Positions 1-5,606 of a DNA stretch of 5,683 nt are shown one piece after another. Both the position numbers and the translations under genes were made by a program. Position 1 is the stretch's first letter; each line of letters opens with the position of its first letter. The stretch is from Desulfoprunum sp. (GTDB lineage: Bacteria; Desulfobacterota; Desulfobulbia; Desulfobulbales; Desulfocapsaceae). Under the pieces are notes generated by a model. It was not told the origin of the DNA and did no database searches. It was given only the letters and a program-made list of their open reading frames with translations. The stretch spans positions 1 to 5,683 of the forward strand of contig JAUYSF010000372.1 in the NCBI GenBank assembly GCA_030696435.1, given 5' to 3'.

Positions 1-554
1 TTACTGAAGGCGGTATCGGGCATAACCTCAAAACCACGGTTGATAATCGAGATGGTGCCGGCCATCACCACTTCATTGCAGATGCGCGTACAGCGGCCGC
101 AGACGATACATTTGTTCGGTTCATAAGTGATGAAGGGGTTATCCTGGCGGATCGGCAACTGCCACTGCTCACCCGGATATTTGTCGAGCCTGGCTCCATA
201 GGTGTAGGCCAGATCCTGCAGGCCGCAGCTTCCAGCGGCTTCGCAGCACATGCAGTCATTGGGATGGTTGGAGAGCAGGAGTTCGAGAACGGTCTTGCGC
301 AGTCGGGTCAAACGAGGGGTCTCTGTCGTGATTTCCATCCCGGCCTCGGCAGGGGTGGTGCAGGAGGCCAGAGGTCTCGGCACACCTTTTATTTCAACGA
401 TACAAAGGCGACATCCACCGTAGGGTTTGAGCCGCTCATCATGGCAGAGGGTCGGCAGCGGGATTTTGGCCTCCCGGCATACTTCAAGAATCGTTTTTCC
501 TTTGTTAAAATGAATTTCCTTGCCGTTGATCACAATTGTCGGATGACTGTTCAT
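1..554 (-). CDS. Partial: N-terminus of an Fe-S oxidoreductase subunit (NuoG / formate dehydrogenase alpha / HydA type), running off the left edge
   Basis: Reading the complement from the ATG at 554-552 gives 184 open codons to the window edge with no stop. Residues 1-80 form a plant-type [2Fe-2S] domain with ligands Cys37, Cys48, Cys51 and Cys65. Residues 97-110 carry the His-Cys3 pattern of NuoG-like proteins (His97, Cys101, Cys104, Cys110; Cys103 is an extra cysteine), followed by LQDLAY. Residues 149-159 hold CxxCxxCxxxC, the first of the usual two ferredoxin motifs. Such a module wires electrons to a catalytic domain: a molybdopterin site in formate dehydrogenase alpha, an H-cluster in HydA-type hydrogenase, or a degenerate domain in NuoG. 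The stretch after the last motif (NRGFEV..) reminds me most of formate dehydrogenase alpha chains. The deciding C-terminal part lies outside the window. The start is supported by AGGGAG seven bases upstream. No signal peptide is visible, so it is probably cytoplasmic. It is divergent from the other two genes. Confidence 0.88.
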   Translation of the reverse strand, partial: MNSHPTIVINGKEIHFNKGKTILEVCREAKIPLPTLCHDERLKPYGGCRLCIVEIKGVPRPLASCTTPAEAGMEITTETPRLTRLRKTVLELLLSNHPNDCMCCEAAGSCGLQDLAYTYGARLDKYPGEQWQLPIRQDNPFITYEPNKCIVCGRCTRICNEVVMAGTISIINRGFEVMPDTAFS

Positions 555-561
555 CGGTCTA

Positions 562-567
562 CTCCCT
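562..567 (-). promoter_or_regulatory. Ribosome binding site of the leftward Fe-S gene
   Basis: The complement reads AGGGAG, seven bases before the ATG at 554. It fixes the start of the leftward Fe-S subunit gene, which places the [2Fe-2S] domain at the extreme N-terminus as is usual for this family. Confidence 0.7.
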
Positions 568-743
568 GTTTTGGTAATCCAAGAGAAGTTGAGATGGTTG
601 CAAGTCTGACGATACAGGCTTCATGATGGACAAAATCGTACTACTGCAGTCGGCTATTTTCATCACCTGGATCTGCGCTGACGATCATTAACTGTAAATG
701 ACAAGAATTCGGATGAGCGCTGTTCGATCTGAAGTGAACGTGA

Positions 744-808
744 TATGTGTGCATGATCCATTGACACGTTATGTACGAGATTGTATGTATAAGAAAAAAA
801 GTACGTAT
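744..808 (+). repeat. Four TAYGTRY heptamers across the promoter (possible operator)
   Basis: TATGTGT (744-750), TATGTAC (770-776), TATGTAT (784-790) and TACGTAT (802-808) fit one degenerate consensus, all in the same orientation. Their starts are 26, 14 and 18 bases apart. Two of them fall in the promoter spacer and on the -10. Ribbon-helix-helix regulators commonly bind short repeated boxes upstream of their own gene, and such a protein is encoded 22 bases downstream. The spacing is irregular and the region is AT-rich, so chance is a real alternative. Confidence 0.3.
761..789 (+). promoter_or_regulatory. Candidate sigma-70 promoter for the ribbon-helix-helix / activase pair
   Basis: A perfect -35 hexamer, TTGACA (761-766), is followed after 17 bases by TATGTA (784-789). 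That is a poor -10 match beyond its leading TAT. Transcription would start near 796, about 34 bases before the ATG at 830. The -35 and the spacing are good and the -10 is weak, as in promoters that need an activator or are held low. TAYGTRY heptamers overlap the spacer and the -10, consistent with local repressor control, but this is inference. Confidence 0.45.
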
Positions 809-817
809 TGATGCATG

Positions 818-824
818 GAGGTGT
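818..824 (+). promoter_or_regulatory. Ribosome binding site choosing the start at 830
   Basis: GGAGGTG lies seven bases (counted from GGAGG) before the ATG at 830. An in-frame ATG at 815 directly overlaps this site and has no such sequence before it. Translation therefore most likely starts at 830, five codons inside the longest open frame. Confidence 0.75.
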
Positions 825-829
825 CCCTT

Positions 830-1303
830 ATGGCCAAGAGAGTGACTGTCAGCATTCCGGATATGCTGCATGAAAAAATGGAAAAATGGCGAGAATCGTT
901 CAATCTCTCCAAGATGTTTCAGGATGCGGTGATGGAGGCTATCCAGAAAAAGGAGGACTTTCAGAAACGTATCCGGGAGGATCTCGACCTGCAGGAGATC
1001 ATCGAGCGTCTGCGCAACGAGAAGGCCAGATCGGAAGGGGATTTTTTTGATTCAGGCAGGCGCGACGGCCTGCTCTGGGCCCGATCAGCCCATTATGATG
1101 ACCTCATGTATGCCCTCGACTGGGACGATGTCGACAATGCCGTCAAAGACCAGATCCTCGGCGGATTCTTTCAGGAAAAGAGCAAGAACAATAAGCTTCT
1201 GGAGGCCCGCCCGGATGGGCTCAGCGAGTCGTTTCGAGTCTATGTCAAGGGCTGGAAGAGTGGTATCGAGCAGTTTTGGAACGAGATACAGGAAAAGCTG
1301 TAA
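830..1303 (+). CDS. Ribbon-helix-helix domain protein with an unrecognised C-terminal region, putative transcriptional regulator
   Basis: The protein has 157 residues, starting at the ATG served by GGAGGTG. Residues 3-9 (KRVTVSI) look like the beta-ribbon of a CopG/MetJ/Arc-type ribbon-helix-helix fold. They are followed by a first helix (about 11-22), a turn, and a second helix starting at NLSKMF (about 25-40). That fold dimerises and inserts the ribbon into the DNA major groove. Residues 40-68 are highly charged and probably helical, possibly a coiled coil. Residues 70-157 form a region I do not recognise, with a small-residue pattern at Gly76, Gly80 and Ala84 (SGRRDGLLWARSAHYDDL), an acidic patch at DWDDVD, and an aromatic helix near the end. 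The protein has no cysteine, so it is not itself an Fe-S or thiol sensor; the C-terminal part may bind a ligand or a partner. The gene is 52 bp upstream of the activase with no terminator between, so co-transcription and autoregulation are likely but inferred. It is too long and wrongly paired for a typical antitoxin. Confidence 0.8.
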   Translation: MAKRVTVSIPDMLHEKMEKWRESFNLSKMFQDAVMEAIQKKEDFQKRIREDLDLQEIIERLRNEKARSEGDFFDSGRRDGLLWARSAHYDDLMYALDWDDVDNAVKDQILGGFFQEKSKNNKLLEARPDGLSESFRVYVKGWKSGIEQFWNEIQEKL

Positions 1304-1344
1304 TCTTTCCTGGTGGATTTTTTGATAGGCGATTGGCAGAAAAA

Positions 1345-1352
1345 GGGGAGGG
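1345..1352 (+). promoter_or_regulatory. Ribosome binding site of the activase gene
   Basis: GGGGAGGG lies just before the ATG at 1356, with GGAG five bases away. The start is also supported by the protein, because the phosphate-binding motif (GIDAGS) begins at residue 9, the usual position in this family. Confidence 0.7.
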
Positions 1353-1355
1353 CGA

Positions 1356-4300
1356 ATGGGCACCATCGGGAAAATCCTAGGGATTGATGCAGGTTCGGTG
1401 GCCGTGGGCCTAGCCGCGGTGAATGCCGACGGGAAGATTGTCCGGACGGCCTACCGTGTTCATCATGGCGATGTTAAGGGAACACTCCTGCAACTTCTGG
1501 CGGAGTTCGATCTCCCGGAAATCTCTTTCATTGCGGCCACCGCCTCGGCGCCCCGGTTTCTCATGATCCGGAAACGGTACAATAATGAAATAGCTGCAAT
1601 CACCGCCGGTAAATATCTGCATCCCGGCATGAGGGGAATGCTTCTGGTTGGTGGTGAAAAATTCAGCTTTGCCACCTTCGATGAGGATGGGCATTTTCTT
1701 GGCAGTGCCTCCAATACTTCATGCGCCGCCGGCACCGGCAGTTTTCTCGATCAGCAGGCCGAAAGGCTCAGTCTCTCAGGGATTGAGGAGCTCAGTGAAA
1801 AGGCCTGTGCCAGTTGCGGAGCATGTCCGCAGATAGCCTCGCGCTGTGCAGTTTTTGCCAAGACCGATCTCATCCACGCCCAGCAAGAGGGCTATCAGCT
1901 TGGCGAGATAAGTGATGGACTCTGTCAGGGGCTGGCCAAAAATATCGTTGATACCCTGTCGCTCTCCCATGGGCTTGAGGGAGAGGTGGTTTTCTGTGGT
2001 GGGGTTGCCAAAAACCAGGCTGTGGCTCGCCATATTACCGCACTTTCCGGTCTTTCGCTGACCATCCCGGAAAATGGTCATGTCTATGGGGCGATAGGGG
2101 CCGCTCTGGCCCTGGCCGAGGAACTCTGCAACGGCTTGGAGGAAGAGCTGCCGCATGTTGTCCTGAAAAATCCGGAAGATCTTCTGCTGCCTGTGCCGCA
2201 GAAGGCGAGGGCCTATTACTATCCGCCGTTGCAGTTGCAACTCTCCACCTTTCCTGATTTTAGCAGTGAAGAGCAGTATGAGTACAGCGCTGAGGGGCAA
2301 TTGCCTGTCGAGGTTGATATCTATCAGCAGCTTGACGGTGGAGTTCTGCAGGAAATCTATCTTGGGGTCGATATCGGCTCCACCAGCACAAAGGCCGTGC
2401 TGCTCGATCGGCGACAGGAGGTGCTGGTCGGCCTGTACACCCGGACTTCCGGTCGGCCGCTTATCGCCGTGCAGAATATTTTCAGGGCTATTGACGATAT
2501 TGCCGGACGAAAAGACATTTCCTTTACGGTGTTAGGCTGCGGGACCACCGGCTCGGGTCGCAAATTCATCGGCAGACTTATCGGCGCCGATGCCGTCATC
2601 GATGAGATCACGGCCCATGCCAGGGCCGCTTGCCAGCTCAACCCCGAGGTCGATACCATCATTGAGATTGGCGGCCAGGATGCCAAATTCACTACGCTCA
2701 AGGAGGGTAGGGTCACCTCTTCGACCATGAACAATGTCTGCGCTGCCGGTACCGGCTCGTTTATCGAAGAGCAGGCTGCCAGGCTCGGCTGTCCGGTGCG
2801 GGACTATTCCGCCAGGGCCGAGGGGGTCCGGGCGCCGATGACCAGTGACCGCTGTACGGTTTTCATGGAGAGAGATATCAATCATTATCTGAGCGAGGGC
2901 TATTCAGTCGATGAGGTCCTGGCTTCCTCCCTGCATTCCGTACGGGAGAATTACCTGCTGAAGGTTGCCACCGAGAAGTATATCGGTTCGACCATCTTTT
3001 TCCAGGGGGCAACCGCCAAAAACCGGGCATTGGTCGCCGCCTTTGAGCAACGCCTGGCTAAACCGATCCTCGTCTCTCAATTCTGTCATCTCACCGGGGC
3101 CCTGGGCACTGCCCTGATTCTCCACGATGAACGGCAGGGCGAAAAAAGCACGTTTGCCGGGTTTGCGCTTCACAAAAAAGAGATAGCAATCACCGGCGAG
3201 GTCTGTGATCTCTGCAGCAACCACTGCAAGATCAGTGTCGCGGAAATCAGCGAATCCAAGGTGGCCTACGGCTTTCTCTGCGGTCGGGACTATGCCGACA
3301 AGGGCTATGTCGGCCGGAACAACGGGGCGATCAATCTGTTACAGGAACGAGGCAAGGCCAGTCGTTTCCGGCCCGAGGCCCGGCCAGGCAAAAATATCGT
3401 TATCGGTCTGCCCGCCGCAGTCCATATGGTGGAGGATCTGAGCTTTTGGCAGAAATTCTTCGATCTTCTGGGCATACAAACGGTATCAAGTGAGCGATAC
3501 AGCGAGGGATTGAAGACCGGCAAGTCGATCAGCCGGGCCGAATTCTGCGCCCCTATTGCCGCTATGCATGGACACGCAGCCTGGCTGTTGGAGCGAGCGG
3601 ATTATGTCTTCTTGCCACTCTATCTTGAAAATAAGAACAAAGAAGCCCGACGCCAGTACTGCTATTATACCCAGTTTATCTCCTCTCTGACCTCGCTGGC
3701 CCTGGAAGGCGGGCAACAACGCATCCTTCGGCCGGTGATAAAATACCTCTATACCTCTTTTCATACCAAAATACAGCTGTATCGCATGTTGAAAGAGATC
3801 AGCAGGAACCCGGTTAGTTTTTTTGAAATATCGATGGCCTATGATCGGGCAGGCGACTACGACCGTGTCTGCCGGCGCACATTCAGGGAGATCTACCAGG
3901 AGTGGGCCGGCCTCTCCCCAGATATCAGGGTGGTCTTTGTTGGTCGGCCTTACACCGTCCTCTCGCCGGGCCTCAACTGCGGCATACCGGAGATCTTCGC
4001 GGGTCTCGGAGTGAACGCCTTCTATCAGGATATGCTGACCTATGAGCCGCAGCAGGTAGCAGCTCTGAGACCCCTTCTCCAGGAACTGCACTGGGAGTAT
4101 GCCTCGAAGATCCTTGAGGCCACGGCAATCATAGCAGGGCAGGAAGGGGTCTATCCGGTCTATATAACCTCCTTTAAATGCTCGCCCGATTCCTTTGCAG
4201 TCGAATATTTCAAAGCCATCATGGAGGCCCATAATAAACCCTATCTTATTCTGGAACTCGATGAGCATGATTCGACTGTCGGCTATGAGACCCGGATCGA

Positions 4301-5606
4301 AGCAGCGGTCAGGGCCTTCCGCAATCATCGCTCCCAGGTGCGCAAGGCACCCGTGCCAATCGATTTCAGTTCCGTCAATCCGCACTTTGAAAAGGGACTC
4401 ACGAGGAAAAATGTGGTTTTCCCGAACTGGGATCGTCTCACCTGCAGCCTCTTGGTTGCCACCTTGCGGCGAGAAGGCTATAACGCCATTCTCATGGAGG
4501 AGAGTGAACAGTCCATCCGCAAGAGTCTCAAGTATAACACCGGCCAGTGTATTCCCCTGAACGCTATCGCCCAAGGCTATATGGATTGTATGACCGCCAA
4601 CATGTTTGATCCCGCCGAGACAGTGCTCTGGCTGAATCAATCGACCTTGGCCTGTAATATCAAACTCTATCCTCACCATATCAAGCAGATCCTGAGGGAA
4701 TGCGGGGGTGGCATGGAGAAGGCCGGGGTCTTTATCGGGCAGTTGTCTTTTTCCGATATCTCGCTCAAGGCAACGATGAATGCCTATTTTGCCTATATGC
4801 TGGGGGGGATGCTGCGCAAGGTGGCCTGCAGGATCAGGCCTTATGAAATGGAAGAGGGCCTGACGGACAGGGTTTTAAACAAGAGCATCAGTATTCTAGC
4901 CGATGCCTTTGAGGGCAAGCGGGATAAAGAGGATGCCCTGGCCGAGATCATCTCTCATTTTGAATGGATAGAGACACGGCCAGAGGTACGGCCCAAGGTG
5001 GCAATATTTGGGGATCTCTATGCCCGTGACAACCGGGTCATGAATCAGGATCTTGTCCGTTTTATTGAGAAAAACGGTGGAGAGGTGATTACCACGCCCT
5101 ACAGTCATTATGCCAAGATGATTGCCACTTCCTATTTCCGCAAATGGTTCAACGAGGGGAAATATCTCGATGTCCTGTCCCACCGGACACTGCTCGCCAC
5201 CATGACCCAGATGGAAAAGGCCTATTATCGCATATTCAGTCGCATTCTGGGTGAGAATGAGCCCGAGTACACGGACAAGCCGGAGGACATTCTTGCTGAG
5301 TATAATATCTCTCTTGAAAATACCGGTGAGTCAATGGATAATATATTGAAAATACATTATATAAAAAAGAATTATCCCGATGTGGCCCTCTTTGTTCAGA
5401 CGAGTCCGGGCCTTTGCTGTGCTTCTCTTATCACCGAGGCGATGAAGGATACCATTGAGAAAAAGACCGGTGTTCCCGTCGTTTCCGTGACCTATGACGG
5501 CACTGGCGGCTTCAAGAATGATGTGGTTATTCCGTATCTCAGATATCCCCGGAAGAAGGAGGGAATCACCATGGATCCGACAGTCACCCATCTACAGACA
5601 CCTTGA
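1356..5606 (+). CDS. Giant acyl-CoA dehydratase activase-related protein: two BadF/HgdC-type ATPase domains fused to DUF2229- and HgdB-like regions
   Basis: The protein has 1416 residues in one intact frame. Residues about 6-255 form a first ASKHA activase domain: GIDAGS (9-14), CAAGTGSFLD with Cys123, RCAVFAKTD with Cys164, and adenosine loop GGVAKN (215-220). Residues about 260-330 are a Pro/Tyr-rich linker. Residues about 335-590 form a second, more canonical domain: GVDIGSTSTKAV (337-348), IGGQDAKF (438-445), CAAGTGSFIEEQ with Cys462, RCTVFMERD with Cys500, and GATAKN (551-556). Cys123/Cys164 and Cys462/Cys500 match the two cysteines that hold the inter-subunit [4Fe-4S] cluster in HgdC. 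A CxxCxxxC motif (617, 620, 624) plus Cys642 follows. Residues about 678-890 resemble DUF2229 (LGIQTV, FCAP with Cys731, GHAAWLLERADYVFLPL), and 930 to the end resembles HgdB-type dehydratase components (KCSPDSF, TGQCIPL, SPGLCC). Family members couple ATP hydrolysis to electron injection into CoA-thioester dehydratases or reductases. Substrate and partner are unknown here. No transmembrane or signal sequence is visible, so it is probably cytoplasmic. The length fits my memory of the fused activase family. Confidence 0.9.
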   Translation: MGTIGKILGIDAGSVAVGLAAVNADGKIVRTAYRVHHGDVKGTLLQLLAEFDLPEISFIAATASAPRFLMIRKRYNNEIAAITAGKYLHPGMRGMLLVGGEKFSFATFDEDGHFLGSASNTSCAAGTGSFLDQQAERLSLSGIEELSEKACASCGACPQIASRCAVFAKTDLIHAQQEGYQLGEISDGLCQGLAKNIVDTLSLSHGLEGEVVFCGGVAKNQAVARHITALSGLSLTIPENGHVYGAIGAALALAEELCNGLEEELPHVVLKNPEDLLLPVPQKARAYYYPPLQLQLSTFPDFSSEEQYEYSAEGQLPVEVDIYQQLDGGVLQEIYLGVDIGSTSTKAVLLDRRQEVLVGLYTRTSGRPLIAVQNIFRAIDDIAGRKDISFTVLGCGTTGSGRKFIGRLIGADAVIDEITAHARAACQLNPEVDTIIEIGGQDAKFTTLKEGRVTSSTMNNVCAAGTGSFIEEQAARLGCPVRDYSARAEGVRAPMTSDRCTVFMERDINHYLSEGYSVDEVLASSLHSVRENYLLKVATEKYIGSTIFFQGATAKNRALVAAFEQRLAKPILVSQFCHLTGALGTALILHDERQGEKSTFAGFALHKKEIAITGEVCDLCSNHCKISVAEISESKVAYGFLCGRDYADKGYVGRNNGAINLLQERGKASRFRPEARPGKNIVIGLPAAVHMVEDLSFWQKFFDLLGIQTVSSERYSEGLKTGKSISRAEFCAPIAAMHGHAAWLLERADYVFLPLYLENKNKEARRQYCYYTQFISSLTSLALEGGQQRILRPVIKYLYTSFHTKIQLYRMLKEISRNPVSFFEISMAYDRAGDYDRVCRRTFREIYQEWAGLSPDIRVVFVGRPYTVLSPGLNCGIPEIFAGLGVNAFYQDMLTYEPQQVAALRPLLQELHWEYASKILEATAIIAGQEGVYPVYITSFKCSPDSFAVEYFKAIMEAHNKPYLILELDEHDSTVGYETRIEAAVRAFRNHRSQVRKAPVPIDFSSVNPHFEKGLTRKNVVFPNWDRLTCSLLVATLRREGYNAILMEESEQSIRKSLKYNTGQCIPLNAIAQGYMDCMTANMFDPAETVLWLNQSTLACNIKLYPHHIKQILRECGGGMEKAGVFIGQLSFSDISLKATMNAYFAYMLGGMLRKVACRIRPYEMEEGLTDRVLNKSISILADAFEGKRDKEDALAEIISHFEWIETRPEVRPKVAIFGDLYARDNRVMNQDLVRFIEKNGGEVITTPYSHYAKMIATSYFRKWFNEGKYLDVLSHRTLLATMTQMEKAYYRIFSRILGENEPEYTDKPEDILAEYNISLENTGESMDNILKIHYIKKNYPDVALFVQTSPGLCCASLITEAMKDTIEKKTGVPVVSVTYDGTGGFKNDVVIPYLRYPRKKEGITMDPTVTHLQTP
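1380..2120 (+). other. Activase domain 1 (degenerate phosphate loops, extra cysteines)
   Basis: This encodes residues about 9-255 of the activase. The cluster-ligand cysteines (Cys123, Cys164) and adenosine loop are kept. Phosphate loop 1 reads GIDAGSVAVG instead of the GSTSTK form seen in domain 2, so the usual Lys is missing. Phosphate loop 2 reads VGGEKFSF where domain 2 has IGGQDAKF, so the usual Asp is Lys. Cys151, Cys154 and Cys157 form a CxxCxxC just before ligand Cys164. The domain probably binds a cluster but may hydrolyse ATP poorly. From memory, the first domains of related fused activases can share the GGEK-type loop, so this may be a family trait. Confidence 0.65.
2361..3125 (+). 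other. Activase domain 2 (canonical ATPase and cluster motifs)
   Basis: This encodes residues about 336-590 of the activase. All the expected ASKHA elements are present in order: phosphate 1 (GVDIGSTSTK), phosphate 2 (IGGQDAK, 438-444), the CAAGTGSF loop with Cys462, the RCTVF loop with Cys500, and the adenosine loop (GATAKN). This half is the better candidate for productive ATP hydrolysis. It is homologous to domain 1 and probably arose by tandem duplication. The two domains could form an intramolecular pseudo-dimer sharing one [4Fe-4S] cluster, as the HgdC homodimer does. Confidence 0.7.
5314..5342 (+). promoter_or_regulatory. Promoter-like sequence inside the 3' end of the activase gene
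   Basis: TTGAAA (5314-5319), 17 bases, then GATAAT (5337-5342): five of six consensus bases in each hexamer. It lies in a locally AT-rich stretch (about 5300-5375) within an otherwise GC-richer gene, reading rightward about 265 bp before the stop. It could serve a gene beyond the right edge, or be an accident of AT-rich codons (Asn, Ile, Lys) in this surface-like segment. Confidence 0.25.

Larger units (their letters stand above)
555..829. promoter_or_regulatory. Divergent intergenic control region
   Basis: This stretch of about 275 bp separates the leftward Fe-S gene from the rightward ribbon-helix-helix gene, and it must hold the start signals for both. It is clearly more AT-rich than the flanking genes, especially from 740 to 815. 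A promoter candidate and repeated heptamers are visible on the right-hand side. For the leftward gene I could not find a convincing -35/-10 pair or a sigma-54 -24/-12 element. The complement of 687-692 (GTTAAT) is only a weak -10 match with no partner at the right distance. The open frame on the complement of 641-871 has no family resemblance and overlaps the start of the rightward gene, so I do not call it a gene. Confidence 0.6.

Noticed and set aside
264..626. A 120-codon plus-strand open frame
   Set aside because: It is antisense to the Fe-S subunit, whose minus-strand frame carries all the expected cluster motifs over the same bases. The plus-strand product has no family-like features.
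606..626. Possible sigma-54 promoter for the leftward gene on the complement (TTGCA element)
   Set aside because: The -12-like TTGCA is present, but the matching -24 element reads TATCGT where TGGCAC is expected, so it does not fit.
722..739. GTTC/GAAC inverted repeat in the divergent region
   Set aside because: The arms are only four bases, ten bases apart, which is expected by chance in a region this size.
815..829. Upstream in-frame ATG for the ribbon-helix-helix gene
   Set aside because: The strong GGAGGTG site at 818-824 overlaps the codons after this ATG and is correctly spaced only for the ATG at 830.
641..871. A 76-codon minus-strand open frame in the divergent region
   Set aside because: It overlaps the promoter and start of the ribbon-helix-helix gene, has a His/Ser-rich composition with no recognisable domain, and shows no convincing reason to be translated.
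3486..4679. A 397-codon open frame on the minus strand
   Set aside because: It lies wholly inside the activase gene, whose plus-strand frame carries family motifs through the same interval. The antisense translation has no recognisable domain. Long antisense frames are common opposite GC-rich genes.
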